Assembly: GCF_011761495.1 (NCBI RefSeq)
Contig: NZ_JAASRU010000009.1
Location: forward strand, 53,434-117,433
DNA: 64,000 nt
Origin: Alkalibacillus almallahensis
Lineage (GTDB): Bacteria; Bacillota; Bacilli; Bacillales; Alkalibacillaceae
Direction of reading: 5' to 3'
Shown: positions 37,457 to 48,606 of the stretch, piece after piece
Position numbering within the stretch: the first letter of the stretch is position 1
How the letters are laid out: every line of letters begins with the position of its first letter
Position numbers and translations under genes: made by a program
Notes under the pieces: generated by a model
Seen by the model: only the letters and a program-made list of their open reading frames with translations
Database searches by the model: none
Told to the model about the DNA's origin: nothing

Positions 37457-38671
37457 ATGTGGCAAACATGGTTAACTGAAATTGGACTAGGCATAGCTTG
37501 GTTTTTTGCACAACCACTACTTTATATCGCAATTGTGTTGTCATTTTTATTAGGAAATTTACGGATTAAACGTGATCGCCGGCAGTTTGGACATCGAATT
37601 TTTCCACTGCATGCTGAATGGCGTGGAACGTGGTTGATCGGACTTGGAATAGGTTTGTTGGTGTCAATTGGACTCGTTTTAATTGGCGTTGTTGTGACGT
37701 GGGAGTGGCTATTATTGTTAACGATTGTCACACTTGTGATGATGTTAACGGGACAATTAGCTCTATTATCCCCTGCATATACGCTCGGTGTAACAATCGT
37801 AACGGTATGGTTGTTAGAACAATTTGATGTGGTCGTCTGGAACGAATCGATTAGCGAAGGCTTATATCAAGTGCCCTTAGATGCAATGGTTTACGTTTTA
37901 CTAGCATTATTATTGGCCGAAGTGATTTTAGTCATGACGACAAAACGGGCGTTAACTTTTCCGCAATTACAGTCAGGTGACCGAGGAAAAAATGTTATAG
38001 CCCATCGAGCGAGTCGGTTAATGCTAGTTCCGTTACTATTTCCGCTACCAGGTGGGACATTAGTATTGAGTGACGCATTTGCCTGGTGGCCGATGTTTGC
38101 GATGGATTCAGTCAATATCCAGTTCGTGCTGTTTCCATATATCATTGGATTTTCTCAAATGTTCCGCGGTGTGTTCAGTGAACAGGGTGCTAAGCGAATT
38201 GGTTTGAGTGTGTTATTATTAACGATTCTATTAGCTGGTGTGTTCGTTCCACTGATGTCAGTTCCGTATGTACTGATTTCAGTCGTCGGCTTTGCTGTTG
38301 TGGCACGTGCTTTCATCAGTCTAATGATTCGCTTCTTTGACCGCGAACGTCGCCCAATCTTTCGTCCTGAACCAGATGGCATTACGATTGCTGGTATTAT
38401 ACCAGGGTCACCAGCAGATGAATTAGATGTGTTCGTTGGTGAAAAAATCGAACGCGTACATGATGTGCCCGTGCAGAATGAACATGAATTTTACGATGTC
38501 ATGAGTGAAAATCGTTCCTATTGCAAATTGAATGTTCAAGACCTTAACGGTGAAACGAAATTCGTCCAACGCCCTATTCATGAAGGTGAAGACCATCAAC
38601 TTGGCTTTATCTTTGTAAAAGAACGTCCAAGATTCACACTACAAGCGACAGAAACATTAACAATGGAATAG
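37457..38671 (+). CDS. minJ: Cell division topology protein MinJ
   Basis: 404 residues with seven or so membrane segments in the first 290 residues and a cytoplasmic PDZ domain at the end (about 300-395: RPEPDGITIAGIIPGSPADE). In B. subtilis MinJ bridges DivIVA and MinD to block division near poles. The neighbourhood (ctpB upstream, uvrBA downstream) matches the Bacillus order; swrA, found there in B. subtilis, is absent. AAGGGGGG ribosome site before ATG. Confidence 0.88.
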   Translation: MWQTWLTEIGLGIAWFFAQPLLYIAIVLSFLLGNLRIKRDRRQFGHRIFPLHAEWRGTWLIGLGIGLLVSIGLVLIGVVVTWEWLLLLTIVTLVMMLTGQLALLSPAYTLGVTIVTVWLLEQFDVVVWNESISEGLYQVPLDAMVYVLLALLLAEVILVMTTKRALTFPQLQSGDRGKNVIAHRASRLMLVPLLFPLPGGTLVLSDAFAWWPMFAMDSVNIQFVLFPYIIGFSQMFRGVFSEQGAKRIGLSVLLLTILLAGVFVPLMSVPYVLISVVGFAVVARAFISLMIRFFDRERRPIFRPEPDGITIAGIIPGSPADELDVFVGEKIERVHDVPVQNEHEFYDVMSENRSYCKLNVQDLNGETKFVQRPIHEGEDHQLGFIFVKERPRFTLQATETLTME

Positions 38672-38677
38672 CTAGGT

Positions 38678-38715
38678 GAATCTCATTTTGCTTAAGCAGA
38701 ATGAGATTTTCTTTT
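38678..38715 (+). terminator. Terminator after minJ
   Basis: GAATCTCATTTTGC and GCAGAATGAGATT pair with one bulge around a short loop, followed by TTCTTTTA. Confidence 0.82.
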
Positions 38716-38810
38716 ATTATTGGACAAAACCCATGTACAATCATATTCTTTGCAATCAATCCAATGACAAAATATGCTTATGATATGACTGTGTTTTCCG
38801 GGCATCTATA

Positions 38811-38837
38811 CAAACGGGTGTTCGTCTATGTTATACT
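38811..38837 (+). promoter_or_regulatory. LexA (SOS) operator and promoter of uvrBA
   Basis: CAAACGGGTGTTCG (38811-38824) matches the Gram-positive LexA box CGAAC-N4-GTTCG at all but one of the ten defined bases. TATACT (38832-38837) is a fitting -10 just downstream, so LexA would cover the -35 region. uvrB of B. subtilis is a known SOS gene. Confidence 0.7.
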
Positions 38838-38872
38838 GGAAATGATTATAGAAATTGAGTGTTTGGTGCAAC

Positions 38873-38998
38873 TATAACGAAATTTGGTGCAAGCAGACAT
38901 GATTTTGAATCAAGACTATCAAAATCTGAAGCAAGCTATTTAAAAATTGATGCAACACCAATGCTCTTTGACGCAAGCAATCAAGATTTTGACGCAAT
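38873..38998. repeat. 21-bp phased array B2 (word TTGRNGCAAG)
   Basis: Words start at 38884, 38905, 38926, 38947, 38968 and 38989, exactly 21 bases apart, with one extra copy at 38873 (11 bases before). Forms include TTGGTGCAAG, TTGAATCAAG, TTGATGCAAC and TTGACGCAAG. The array lies between the uvrBA promoter and the uvrB start, so it would be part of the uvrBA leader RNA. The overlapping frame 38859-39050 is a product of the periodicity. Confidence 0.9.
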
Positions 38999-39078
38999 GT
39001 GCACAAAAACTAATGGAACAACAATAAATAATCATGCAATATGTAAATAGAAACTTTTCTTAAACTGGAGTTGATGAT

Positions 39079-41061
39079 GTGGCGGAAGCATTTCAATTAG
39101 AGTCGCAATTTGAACCTCAAGGTGATCAGCCGCAAGCGATTAAGGAGCTTGTGAATGGTGTGCGTGAAGGTAAGCAACACCAAACATTACTCGGTGCTAC
39201 AGGGACAGGTAAAACGTTTACTGTATCCAATGTGGTTACAGAAATCAATCGGCCAACCATCGTCATTGCGCACAATAAGACGCTTGCTGGTCAATTATAT
39301 AGTGAATTTAAAGAGTTTTTCCCTAATAATGCTGTCGAGTATTTTGTCAGTTATTATGACTACTATCAGCCTGAAGCTTATGTGCCGCATTCCGATACAT
39401 ATATTGAAAAGGATGCGAGCATTAATGACGAAATTGATAAGTTAAGACACTCGGCGACATCAGCTTTATTTGAACGGAATGACGTCTTGATCGTGGCGAG
39501 TGTGTCGTGTATCTATGGTTTAGGTTCGCCAACGGAATACCGCGAGCTTGTCTTATCTTTACGGACAGGGATGGAAAAAGAGCGTGATCAAGTATTACGT
39601 GAATTGGTTGATATCCAGTATGCGCGTAATGATATTGACTTTCAGCGTGGGACATTTCGGGTTAGAGGCGATTCAGTCGAGATTATCCCAGCATCAAGGG
39701 AAGAGCATTGTATCCGAATCGAATTTTTCGGTGATGAAATTGATCGAATTCGTGAAGTGGATGCGTTAACAGGTGAAATTCTCGGCGATCGTGATCATGT
39801 TGCAATCTTCCCAGCATCACACTTCGTCACACGTGAAGAAAAGATGAAAAAAGCAATTAAAAATATTGAACAGGAACTTCAAGAACAGCTAGCGCATTTC
39901 AAAGCGAATGATCAATTACTTGAAGCGCAGCGTCTAGAGCAACGCACGAATTATGACTTGGAAATGATGCGCGAAATGGGATTCTGCTCAGGGATTGAAA
40001 ACTATTCACGTCATTTATCGTTCCGTGAACCTGGCTCGACTCCTTATACATTACTCGATTATTTTCCAGATGATTCACTGATCGTGGTGGACGAGTCTCA
40101 TGTTACATTACCGCAAGTTCGTGGGATGTTTAATGGTGACCAAGCGCGTAAGCAGACGCTAGTCGATCATGGCTTCCGTTTGCCGTCTGCGATGGACAAC
40201 CGTCCGTTAACGTTTCAAGAGTTTGAAAAGCATATTAATTACGGCATTTATGTTTCGGCGACACCTGGGCCTTATGAACGTGAACATTCACCACAAATGG
40301 TTGAACAAATTATTCGTCCGACAGGCTTGCTTGATCCGGAAATTGAGGTTCGTCCGATTAAAGGGCAGATTGATGACCTCATCGGAGAAATTAATAAACG
40401 GTCTGAGCGAGATGAGCGTGTCTTAGTAACGACACTAACCATCAAAATGTCTGAGGATTTAACGAACTATCTTCAGGAAATGGGGATAAAAGTCGCTTAC
40501 TTACATTCTGAGATTAAAACGCTGGAGCGAATTGAGATTATTCGTGATCTCAGGCTAGGGAAATATGACGTCTTAGTCGGCATTAACTTGTTACGTGAAG
40601 GACTCGATATACCAGAAGTGTCACTGGTCGCGATTTTAGATGCGGATAAAGAAGGCTTCCTACGTTCCGAACGGTCGCTTATTCAGACGACGGGGCGCGC
40701 AGCGCGTAATGCGGAAGGTCGCGTGATTATGTATGCGGATAAAAGGACGGACTCCATGCAAGTGGCGATCGATGAAACGTATCGTCGTCGTGAAAAACAG
40801 ATCGCTTATAATGAGGAACACGACATTACACCAACGACAATCAAGAAAGAAATCCGTGATGTGATTAAGGCGACGTATGATAGTGAAGATGAAGGTGAAA
40901 GCACGAGCGTTGCTGAACAGTATAAGAATTTATCGAAAGACGAAAAAGCCGAAATGATCGATCAGCTTGAAACGGAAATGAAGCAAGCAGCTAAAGATCT
41001 TGATTTCGAGCGTGCGATGGAATTACGTGATGCCATGCTTGAGTTAAAAGCGGAAGGGTGA
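39079..41061 (+). CDS. uvrB: UvrABC excinuclease subunit B
   Basis: 660 residues; damage-verifying helicase of nucleotide excision repair. Walker A GATGTGKT (39-46), beta-hairpin with [10 protein letters not shown] (about 92-101), DESH box in [11 protein letters not shown], motif VI in QTTGRAARN, and the C-terminal UVR motif ([20 protein letters not shown]) that binds UvrC. GTG start 39079, eight bases after GGAG. uvrA follows five bases after the stop. Confidence 0.97.
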   Translation: MAEAFQLESQFEPQGDQPQAIKELVNGVREGKQHQTLLGATGTGKTFTVSNVVTEINRPTIVIAHNKTLAGQLYSEFKEFFPNNAVEYFVSYYDYYQPEAYVPHSDTYIEKDASINDEIDKLRHSATSALFERNDVLIVASVSCIYGLGSPTEYRELVLSLRTGMEKERDQVLRELVDIQYARNDIDFQRGTFRVRGDSVEIIPASREEHCIRIEFFGDEIDRIREVDALTGEILGDRDHVAIFPASHFVTREEKMKKAIKNIEQELQEQLAHFKANDQLLEAQRLEQRTNYDLEMMREMGFCSGIENYSRHLSFREPGSTPYTLLDYFPDDSLIVVDESHVTLPQVRGMFNGDQARKQTLVDHGFRLPSAMDNRPLTFQEFEKHINYGIYVSATPGPYEREHSPQMVEQIIRPTGLLDPEIEVRPIKGQIDDLIGEINKRSERDERVLVTTLTIKMSEDLTNYLQEMGIKVAYLHSEIKTLERIEIIRDLRLGKYDVLVGINLLREGLDIPEVSLVAILDADKEGFLRSERSLIQTTGRAARNAEGRVIMYADKRTDSMQVAIDETYRRREKQIAYNEEHDITPTTIKKEIRDVIKATYDSEDEGESTSVAEQYKNLSKDEKAEMIDQLETEMKQAAKDLDFERAMELRDAMLELKAEG

Positions 41062-41066
41062 ACGAA

Positions 41067-43919
41067 ATGAAATCTATTACGGTAAAAGGCGCTAGAGCAC
41101 ACAATTTAAAAGACATTGACGTAACCATTCCGAAAAATCAATTTATCGTCATGACTGGCTTGTCTGGTTCAGGTAAGTCATCTTTGGCGTTTGATACGAT
41201 TTATGCGGAAGGGCAGCGACGTTATGTGGAGTCGTTGTCAGCCTATGCTCGACAATTCTTAGGGCAAATGGATAAACCAGATGTCGATGCGATTGAAGGG
41301 TTATCACCAGCCATTTCGATCGATCAAAAAACGACAAGTCATAACCCGCGTTCGACCGTCGGAACGGTTACGGAGATTTATGACTACTTACGTTTATTGT
41401 TCGCGCGTGTGGGGCAGCCGATCTGTCCAATTCACGGCATAGAGATTTCGGCGCAAACGGTTGAACAGATGGTCGATCAAGTCATGCAACTTGAAGAACG
41501 CACGAAAATGCAAGTGTTGGCACCCGTCGTTTCAGACCGAAAAGGTGAACACAAGCGCTTGATGGAAAACTTGAAAAAAGAAGGCTATGTTCGCCTACGT
41601 GTTGACGGTGAGATGCGCGAGATTTCCGAGGAAATAGAACTTGAAAAGAATAAAAAACATACGATTGAAGTCGTTGTCGACCGGATTGTCATAAAGGAAG
41701 GCATTGAAGGTCGTTTGAGTGATTCGATTGAAACAGCACTGTCGATCAGTGAAGGACAAGTCATCATGGATTTAATCGATGGGGAAGATCTATTGTTTAA
41801 TGAAAATCATGCTTGTCCAGAATGTGGTTTTACGATTACCGAACTAGAGCCACGCCTATTTTCATTTAATAATCCGTTGGGCGCTTGTAAAACTTGTGAT
41901 GGCATCGGCCAAAAACTCGAAGTCGATTTAGAGCTAGTCATTCCAGATTGGGATTTATCACTTAGTCAGCATGCGATTGCCCCGTGGCAACCGATTTCAA
42001 CGCAATACTATCCGCAACTCTTGCAATCTGTTTGCGAGCACTATGGCATCGATATGAATGCCCCGGTTAAAGACTTACCAGAAGAGCAACTGGAAAAAGT
42101 TTTGAACGGCAGTGGCGATGAGAAGATTTATTTCCGATATGAAAACGAGCGCGGACAAGTGCGGGAGAATTGGATTTTCTTTGAAGGTGTTTTAAATAAT
42201 GTTGCGCGTCGTTATAAAGAATCGAGTTCGAGCTTTATTCGTGAACAAATGGAGAAATATATGGCACAATCGCCGTGTCCGACGTGTAATGGTTATCGTT
42301 TAAACGAAGAAGCACTTGCTGTTAAGCTTTCTCAGAATCACATCGGTCAAGTAACGGAATTAAGTGTGACGCAAAGTTTAGCATGGGTGAAAGATTTATC
42401 ATTAAGTGAAAAGGACCGAAAAATTGCCGACATGATCGTGCGTGAGATTCAAGATCGCTTGTCGTTCTTGATTAATGTCGGTTTAGAGTACTTAAATCTT
42501 TCCCGTTCAGCTGGCACATTATCAGGTGGTGAAGCTCAGCGTATTCGGTTGGCGACACAAATTGGATCGGCTTTAAACGGCGTCCTTTATGTGCTAGATG
42601 AGCCATCGATTGGGTTGCATCAACGTGATAATGATCGCTTGATCGAAACGCTGAAACAGATGCGCGACCTTGATAATACATTAATTGTCGTCGAACACGA
42701 TGAAGATACGATGTTATCAGCCGATTATTTAATTGATGTCGGACCAGGTGCGGGCGCGCAAGGTGGCGAGATCGTCGCGAGCGGCACGCCTCAAGAAGTG
42801 ATGGATCAGCCTGAATCGCTTACAGGTCAGTATTTAAGCGGGAAAGAGTTCATTCCATTACCTAGTGAACGTCGACCGATTGATTCAGACCGTCAGCTAA
42901 CGATTCGTGAAGCAACGGAAAATAATCTTAAAACGATTGATGCGTCGATTCCGCTTGGTTTGATGACCGTGGTAACAGGTGTTTCAGGTTCAGGTAAGAG
43001 TACGTTAATTAATGATATTTTATATAAAACATTATCGAAAACGCTCCACCGTGGTAAAACAAAACCTGGCGTTCATAAAGCGATCGATGGACTGGATCAT
43101 TTAGAGAAAGTGATCGATATTGATCAGTCGCCTATAGGTCGGACACCACGTTCGAACCCAGCGACGTATATTGGCGTGTTTGATGATATTCGTGACGTGT
43201 TCGCGCAAACAAGTGAAGCCAAAATGCGTGGCTACAAGAAAGGTCGCTTCAGTTTTAACGTCAAAGGTGGCCGTTGTGAAGCTTGTAAAGGTGACGGGAT
43301 TATAAAGATCGAAATGCACTTTTTACCAGATGTGTATGTGCCTTGTGAAGTTTGTCATGGAAAACGCTATAATCGTGAGACGCTAGAAGTGAAATATAAA
43401 GGCAAAAATATTGCTGACGTACTCGAAATGCGCGTTGAAGAAGCACTTGAATTCTTTGAAAATATCCCGAAAATCAAACGTAAATTACAAACGATTTATG
43501 ATGTGGGGCTTGGTTATGTGAAGCTTGGTCAACAAGCGACGACGTTATCAGGTGGTGAGGCGCAACGTGTGAAGCTAGCCAGCGAATTACACCGCCGAAC
43601 GAATGGTAAGTCGCTCTATATTTTAGATGAACCAACGACTGGTTTGCATACCGATGATATTAGACGATTACTGATGGTTTTACAACGCCTCGTTGAAAAT
43701 GGTGATAGCGTGATTATTATTGAACATGATTTAAACGTAATTAAAACAGCGGATCATATCATCGACTTAGGCCCAGAAGGCGGCGATGGCGGTGGTGAGA
43801 TTATTGCCACTGGAACTCCAGAAGAAGTCGCTGAAATCGAGGCATCACACACAGGTCGCTATTTAAAAACAGTACTAGAACGCGACCGTGAATTAACTAA
43901 AGAACAGTTAACGACATAA
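41067..43919 (+). CDS. uvrA: UvrABC excinuclease subunit A
   Basis: 950 residues; ABC-type DNA damage sensor that loads UvrB. Two ATPase modules: Walker [10 protein letters not shown] near 31-39 and GVSGSGKST near 640, with two LSGGEAQR signatures. The zinc modules are CPECGF ... CKTCDG and CEACKGDG ... CEVCHG. ATG 41067 follows GGAAGGGTG; a GTG at 41058 is inside the ribosome site. It forms the SOS operon uvrBA. Confidence 0.97.
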   Translation: MKSITVKGARAHNLKDIDVTIPKNQFIVMTGLSGSGKSSLAFDTIYAEGQRRYVESLSAYARQFLGQMDKPDVDAIEGLSPAISIDQKTTSHNPRSTVGTVTEIYDYLRLLFARVGQPICPIHGIEISAQTVEQMVDQVMQLEERTKMQVLAPVVSDRKGEHKRLMENLKKEGYVRLRVDGEMREISEEIELEKNKKHTIEVVVDRIVIKEGIEGRLSDSIETALSISEGQVIMDLIDGEDLLFNENHACPECGFTITELEPRLFSFNNPLGACKTCDGIGQKLEVDLELVIPDWDLSLSQHAIAPWQPISTQYYPQLLQSVCEHYGIDMNAPVKDLPEEQLEKVLNGSGDEKIYFRYENERGQVRENWIFFEGVLNNVARRYKESSSSFIREQMEKYMAQSPCPTCNGYRLNEEALAVKLSQNHIGQVTELSVTQSLAWVKDLSLSEKDRKIADMIVREIQDRLSFLINVGLEYLNLSRSAGTLSGGEAQRIRLATQIGSALNGVLYVLDEPSIGLHQRDNDRLIETLKQMRDLDNTLIVVEHDEDTMLSADYLIDVGPGAGAQGGEIVASGTPQEVMDQPESLTGQYLSGKEFIPLPSERRPIDSDRQLTIREATENNLKTIDASIPLGLMTVVTGVSGSGKSTLINDILYKTLSKTLHRGKTKPGVHKAIDGLDHLEKVIDIDQSPIGRTPRSNPATYIGVFDDIRDVFAQTSEAKMRGYKKGRFSFNVKGGRCEACKGDGIIKIEMHFLPDVYVPCEVCHGKRYNRETLEVKYKGKNIADVLEMRVEEALEFFENIPKIKRKLQTIYDVGLGYVKLGQQATTLSGGEAQRVKLASELHRRTNGKSLYILDEPTTGLHTDDIRRLLMVLQRLVENGDSVIIIEHDLNVIKTADHIIDLGPEGGDGGGEIIATGTPEEVAEIEASHTGRYLKTVLERDRELTKEQLTT

Positions 43920-43931
43920 GGGAGGCTAACT

Positions 43932-44282
43932 ATGAAAGCCATTGATATGGAACACGTCCAAACACTACTCGATCAATTTGCGAATGAACCCGTTTATATT
44001 CACTTAGAAACAACAAACGGCGCTTATGCGAAACACTTCGACTCGAATGCCCACAATGTTGGGGCTTATATTCGCAATGCCGAGATCACATACGAACGCG
44101 GAACCATCGTAGAATCAGATGGCACCTACCGTGTCGGCTTAAAAACAAACGGCTGGATTTACGCAGAAGGAATCACAGATTATGAAATGAACGACAACGA
44201 TCAACTTTTAATGGCTGGTCATGATGGTGAAGGCCGTCTAATGGTTGCATTAGAAATTAGTCGAACACCATTTAAGATGTAG
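43932..44282 (+). CDS. yojF: YojF family protein (DUF1806)
   Basis: 116 residues; conserved partner of bshB2 in Bacilli, predicted small mixed alpha/beta cytoplasmic protein. Recognisable stretches are EPVYIHLETTNGAYAKHF and NVGAYIRNAEITYERG. The function is unknown; constant pairing with bshB2 suggests a bacillithiol-related role. RBS GGGAGG, 12 bases after uvrA, so it may be partly co-transcribed with uvrBA. bshB2 follows after 12 bases. Confidence 0.85.
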   Translation: MKAIDMEHVQTLLDQFANEPVYIHLETTNGAYAKHFDSNAHNVGAYIRNAEITYERGTIVESDGTYRVGLKTNGWIYAEGITDYEMNDNDQLLMAGHDGEGRLMVALEISRTPFKM

Positions 44283-44294
44283 GAGGGAGAAACA

Positions 44295-44987
44295 ATGGTC
44301 GATTTTGCAAAACACGAACAAGTAGTCGTTATATACCCACACCCTGATGACGAATCATTTGGTACTTCAGGAACGATATTAAACTTCCGCGATGCAGGGG
44401 TGCCTGTTAAATACTTATGCGGGACTTTAGGTGAAATGGGACGTAATATGGGGACCCCATTTTTCGCCAACCGTGAAACATTACCAGAGATTCGTAAACA
44501 AGAATTAATTGATGCGTGTAACGTGCTAGATATGGATTTAGTCATGCTTGGCTATCGTGATAAAACATTAGAATTTGAATCAAAATACGAAATGGCTGAT
44601 GATTTGAAACAGCGAATTGAAGCTGCTGGTGCAACGCTAGTTATTACATTTTATCCTCCTTATGCGGTCCATCCCGATCATGATGCCATGGGTGCTGCCG
44701 CGTTCGAAGCAGTTCGCCAAATGGATGAAGATAACCGTCCAGAAGTATGGGCGACAGCGATCTCGAATGATCGTGAAGCTAGCTTAGGTGAGCCGGATAT
44801 TGTGTTAGACACAGAATCTGTTTTTGATCGTAAGCTAGCGGCGATTAAGTCGCATAAATCACAAGCTGAAGGTATGCTTCGTAAAATGCAAGAGAGCTCG
44901 AATTTCACTGGTGAATACGATAGTGCCTTGCAACGCTTGCGTTATGAAACATTTTACAAGGTCGATGTCGATCAGGTTGATTCATAA
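44295..44987 (+). CDS. bshB2: Bacillithiol biosynthesis deacetylase BshB2
   Basis: 230 residues; zinc-dependent LmbE-like deacetylase that removes the acetyl group from GlcNAc-malate to give GlcN-malate, the second step of bacillithiol synthesis. The metal motif PHPDDESFGTSG (about 16-27) and the later HPDHDAMGAAAFEAV block (about 121-135) are complete. It can also act as a bacillithiol-conjugate amidase. Paired with yojF as in B. subtilis. GAGGGAG ribosome site. Confidence 0.9.
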   Translation: MVDFAKHEQVVVIYPHPDDESFGTSGTILNFRDAGVPVKYLCGTLGEMGRNMGTPFFANRETLPEIRKQELIDACNVLDMDLVMLGYRDKTLEFESKYEMADDLKQRIEAAGATLVITFYPPYAVHPDHDAMGAAAFEAVRQMDEDNRPEVWATAISNDREASLGEPDIVLDTESVFDRKLAAIKSHKSQAEGMLRKMQESSNFTGEYDSALQRLRYETFYKVDVDQVDS

Positions 44988-45057
44988 ACATGTTTCAGCT
45001 CGCTCATCATTGGGAACGAGCATATTATAAATGATCGATCTAAAGGAGGCTCAACTG

Positions 45058-46113
45058 ATGAGTGCATCACGTCGTAAAATATTAGAACTATTAGAAGAAG
45101 GTCATATAACATCTGAAGAAGCCGATGAGATGTTAAATGAGCTTGAAAATAGTGAACAGAAGAATGCTGATGAACAAACGAGTGAAGATCAATCACAATC
45201 GCAGTCGTCGAATTTCGGCAAACGTTTTAAACGTGATATGAAACAATTAGCAGAGGGCTTAGGCCAATTTGTTGGCGATGCTGTTCAGCGGGTAAATCCA
45301 AAAGAAGTAAACCGATTATTTCATTTTGATGATCACGCTGTGAGAAATGTATCGGTCGGTTGGCAAAATGGTGCGATTAATGTCCAACCTTCTGAAGATC
45401 ATGTGATTAAAGTGAAACTGGAAGGTAAAGTGTTTAATCAGACGGATGCGAACGAAGCACAGAAGGTTTTTGATGAAGCGATCAATGTCATGGTACAAGA
45501 CGATCAATTGTCACTTGAACAAGGTCGTAAAGATATGTATGTGAACGCGACCGTATACTTACCTGAGACAACTTATGAACAAATGGCGATTGAAACGGTT
45601 AGTGGCTCAGTGAAATTGTTTGATCTCAAGAGCCAAGAAGCCAATGTGCAGACCGTGAATGGAAGCGTTAAATTACAAGGTTATGAAGCAGATCAACTGA
45701 AATTAGGTACAAGGCACGGTTCCGTTAAATGTGACGACGTCTCTTGTGAAACAGCGAAACTTGAAACGGTCGTTGGCTCTGTTCACTTTGATGGTAAAGC
45801 AGATGAACTAGATGTTGATGTCGTAACAGGAACTGCTAAAGTGTTAATTGATGAAGAAAATGCAAAGCGTATTGATCTTAACGTGACAACAGGTACGATT
45901 TTATTACATGTCCCAGATGATTTACGTGTGAATGGTCGCGCTTATACAAGTTGGAATAGTGTTGATATTGGCTTAAATAATGTGACCATACAAGAACTTG
46001 GTGAACAAAAATCGAAACGCCAAACGCAGTTTTTCCATTCAGAAAGCGAAGAGCCTCGTTGTGATGTGCAATTGGCAACGAAGACGGGGCAAATTAAAGT
46101 GAAGCAATCATAA
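45058..46113 (+). CDS. yvlB: YvlB-like DUF4097 protein
   Basis: 351 residues. The N-terminal SHOCT-like helix pair RRKILELLEEGHITSEEADEML is followed by an acidic Gln/Ser linker, an amphipathic helix, and a beta-helix-like DUF4097 domain with repeated short strands (for example ETVSGSVKLFDL, QTVNGSVKLQGY, ETVVGSVHFDGK). B. subtilis yvlB and yvlD belong to a cell-envelope stress (sigma-W) gene group; no sigma-W promoter is evident here. ATG 45058 follows AAAGGAGG. Confidence 0.85.
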   Translation: MSASRRKILELLEEGHITSEEADEMLNELENSEQKNADEQTSEDQSQSQSSNFGKRFKRDMKQLAEGLGQFVGDAVQRVNPKEVNRLFHFDDHAVRNVSVGWQNGAINVQPSEDHVIKVKLEGKVFNQTDANEAQKVFDEAINVMVQDDQLSLEQGRKDMYVNATVYLPETTYEQMAIETVSGSVKLFDLKSQEANVQTVNGSVKLQGYEADQLKLGTRHGSVKCDDVSCETAKLETVVGSVHFDGKADELDVDVVTGTAKVLIDEENAKRIDLNVTTGTILLHVPDDLRVNGRAYTSWNSVDIGLNNVTIQELGEQKSKRQTQFFHSESEEPRCDVQLATKTGQIKVKQS

Positions 46114-46123
46114 GGGAGTTTTC

Positions 46124-46483
46124 ATGATGTTAAAAAATTGGCTTATAGCAATTATCGTCAATGCGGTCGCAATTTTAGCCGTATCTGAATTAATTGATGC
46201 TTTTCAAGTTGATGGATTTGAAATGGCGTTATTAGCGGGACTAATCTTATCGATTTTAAATGTGATCGTCCGACCAATCCTTGTATTTTTCACATTACCG
46301 ATTACGTTTGTCACACTCGGATTGTTTTTATTCGTCATCAACGCCCTGACGTTAATGCTCACGCAATGGTTAATTGGTGATGGATTCGTCATTGATGGCT
46401 TCGGTTGGGCAATCCTAGCAGCAATTATTATTTCGATCCTAAACGCCTTACTTCAAAATCTACTAAAGCAGATGTTTAAGTAA
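46124..46483 (+). CDS. yvlD: YvlD-like small membrane protein (phage holin family 4)
   Basis: 119 residues with four hydrophobic helices and the family motif ILNVIVRPILVFFTLPITFV. No role beyond membrane localisation is established. Two tandem ATG codons; GGGAG lies about seven bases before the first. It follows yvlB after 10 bases, as in Bacillus. Terminator directly after the stop. Confidence 0.85.
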   Translation: MMLKNWLIAIIVNAVAILAVSELIDAFQVDGFEMALLAGLILSILNVIVRPILVFFTLPITFVTLGLFLFVINALTLMLTQWLIGDGFVIDGFGWAILAAIIISILNALLQNLLKQMFK

Positions 46484-46509
46484 AATCACGGCCCCGGTCG
46501 TGATTTTTT
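46483..46509 (+). terminator. Terminator after yvlD
   Basis: AAATCACGGCC and GGTCGTGATTT pair, followed by TTT. Confidence 0.8.
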
Positions 46510-46519
46510 CATATAGTGA

Positions 46520-46658
46520 TTTATCGAACAAAGACGCGCGATTGTTTAACAATCGCGCGTCTTTGTTCGATAATCTACTTGAAATGTTTCATAATCATGC
46601 CGAACTGTTAGACAATGGTTCGAGATTGTTTAACAATCTCGGTAAACAATCATAAAAT
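46520..46658. repeat. 21-bp phased array A4 (word ATTGTTTAACAAT)
   Basis: Words start at 46520 (degenerate), 46541, 46562, 46583, 46604, 46625 and, very weakly, 46646: again 21 bases apart. The copies at 46541 and 46625 are perfect ATTGTTTAACAATC. GACGCGCG/CGCGCGTC flanks make a longer palindrome around the first perfect copy. The array is between the yvlD terminator and hprK. Confidence 0.88.
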
Positions 46659-46739
46659 CTTCAAGTAAAAATGGATTTCTCAAAAGGAGCGATATGGTAA
46701 ACTGTATAGAAGAGTGTTTTTTGAGGAGGATTGACGTTT

Positions 46740-47672
46740 GTGAAGGTCCGAACACAAGATTTAATTGAACGGTTTGAGTTGGAGCTCGTTGCTGGAAAGG
46801 ACGGGATTCACCGCGAAATCGTGACAAGTGATATATCACGACCAGGTATGGAAATGGCGGGTTATTTCACCCATTATCCAAAAGAACGCCTACAATTAAT
46901 GGGGCGCACGGAATTGTCATTTTTATATGATCTCACCGAACCAGAAGTTCAAGATCGTATGGAAAAAATGTGCACAGATGTGACACCAGGTATTGTCATC
47001 ACCCGTGCGATGGATGTGCCTCCAACCCTAATAGAGGCAGCTGATGCAGCAGGTGTACCTGTTATGCGTTCGTTGCATAAAACAACACAGGTCATAAGTC
47101 GATTAACCAATTATTTAGAGACGAAGTTTGCACCGACGACAGCTGTTCATGGCGTTTTGGTCGATATATACGGTGTTGGTGTGTTAATTACAGGTAATAG
47201 CGGAATAGGAAAAAGCGAAACAGCACTTGAGTTGGTCAAACGAGGACATCGTCTTGTGGCAGATGACAACGTTGAGATTCGCCAAGAAGATTATGATACA
47301 CTAATTGGGAATCCCCCGAATTTAATCGAGCATTTACTTGAGATTCGCGGGCTAGGCATTATTAATGTTATGACGCTCTTCGGTGCTGGAGCTGTCCGTA
47401 ATTTTAAACGAATTTCATTGGTCGCTAATCTAGAATTATGGGATGAAGAGAAGCAATATGACCGACTTGGACTAGATGAAGACACGATGAAGATTATGGA
47501 TGTTGATTTACCAAAATCGGTTATTCCAGTAAGGCCAGGTCGTAACTTATCCGTTATTATTGAAGTGGCAGCAATGAATTTCCGACTTAAACGCATGGGC
47601 GTCAATACAGCAGAAGAATTCTCGCAACGCCTGAATTCCGTTATTGATGTGGATCACAATGAAATAGAGTAA
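46740..47672 (+). CDS. hprK: HPr/Crh kinase-phosphorylase
   Basis: 310 residues, the same length as in B. subtilis. It phosphorylates or dephosphorylates Ser46 of HPr and Crh in response to sugar metabolites, controlling CcpA catabolite repression. Walker A is GNSGIGKSE (about 152-160), the catalytic His-Arg/Asp block is RGHRLVADD, and the signature is [23 protein letters not shown] start 46740 is nine bases after GAGGAGGA; a TTG three codons earlier is adjacent to the site. First gene of hprK-lgt-yvoD-ppaX-yvoF. Its substrate Crh is at 59748. Confidence 0.96.
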   Translation: MKVRTQDLIERFELELVAGKDGIHREIVTSDISRPGMEMAGYFTHYPKERLQLMGRTELSFLYDLTEPEVQDRMEKMCTDVTPGIVITRAMDVPPTLIEAADAAGVPVMRSLHKTTQVISRLTNYLETKFAPTTAVHGVLVDIYGVGVLITGNSGIGKSETALELVKRGHRLVADDNVEIRQEDYDTLIGNPPNLIEHLLEIRGLGIINVMTLFGAGAVRNFKRISLVANLELWDEEKQYDRLGLDEDTMKIMDVDLPKSVIPVRPGRNLSVIIEVAAMNFRLKRMGVNTAEEFSQRLNSVIDVDHNEIE

Positions 47673-47685
47673 GGAGCGTTAATCT

Positions 47686-48588
47686 ATGTACGAAGCTTGT
47701 ACGCAACAACCCTATGATCGTGTCTTTCTTGAACTAGGGCCTTTTCCAATTTATTGGTATGGCGTTTTAATCATGTTAGGCGCGCTTATTGGTTTAATCA
47801 TGGCGACACGAGAAGGTAAACGACTGAATCTACATAAGGATTTCTTCGTTGATTTGTTAGTTTATGCGATTCCAGCAGCCATTGTTGGTGCACGATTATA
47901 TTATGTGGCTTTTGAATTTGATAGCTATAATTCGCTAATCGAAGTCATTGATATTCGTCAAGGTGGATTGGCGATTCACGGGGCTTTAATTGCTTCTGTA
48001 TTAGTCGCTTATTTCTATACGAAAATTAAAAATGTGTCTTTCTGGAAAGTCACGGATATTGCAGCTCCGAGTATATTGTTCGGACAGATGCTTGGCCGTT
48101 GGGGTAATTTCATGAACCAAGAAGCATATGGTGGTCCAATTTCTCAATCAGCTTATCAAAACTTCCATCAATATATTCCGGACTGGATCATGAATAATAT
48201 GTGTGTGGATGGGCTTTATCATCATCCGACGTTTTTATATGAATCGATGTGGAGCTTACTCGGCATCGTCTTATTACTTGTCTTACGCTATAAAGTGAAT
48301 CCGCGTCGTGCAGTGATTTTCTTAACCTATGTCATGTGGTATTCATTTGGACGTTTCTTTATTGAAGGTATGCGAACAGATAGTTTATACTTAGTTGGCG
48401 ATTTACGTGTCGCTCAATTAATTTCGATTTTATTAATCGTTGGCAGTCTTTATGTTCTATACCACCGCCGGAAACATGGCTATGACAATGTTTTATACGA
48501 TGGTACACCATTGGATCAACACGGAAATCCAAAACCAAAAAATAAACAACAATCGAAGAAGAAATCGAATAAGAAAAAGAAGAAATAA
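47686..48588 (+). CDS. lgt: Prolipoprotein diacylglyceryl transferase
   Basis: 300 residues, seven membrane helices. Transfers diacylglycerol from phosphatidylglycerol to the lipobox Cys of prolipoproteins such as CccB above. The essential blocks are GGLAIHGAL (with His) and GRWGNFMNQEAYGGP, plus a Tyr-Pro-type HHPTFLYES motif. The C-terminal 25 residues are strongly Lys-rich. Coupled closely to hprK (13 bases). Confidence 0.94.
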   Translation: MYEACTQQPYDRVFLELGPFPIYWYGVLIMLGALIGLIMATREGKRLNLHKDFFVDLLVYAIPAAIVGARLYYVAFEFDSYNSLIEVIDIRQGGLAIHGALIASVLVAYFYTKIKNVSFWKVTDIAAPSILFGQMLGRWGNFMNQEAYGGPISQSAYQNFHQYIPDWIMNNMCVDGLYHHPTFLYESMWSLLGIVLLLVLRYKVNPRRAVIFLTYVMWYSFGRFFIEGMRTDSLYLVGDLRVAQLISILLIVGSLYVLYHRRKHGYDNVLYDGTPLDQHGNPKPKNKQQSKKKSNKKKKK

Positions 48589-48606
48589 AAAAGGGAGTTT
48601 TCCATA

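Noticed and set aside
38859..39050. Plus-strand frame with heptad-like repeats before uvrB
   Set aside because: Produced by array B2; no ribosome site and it runs into the uvrB leader.
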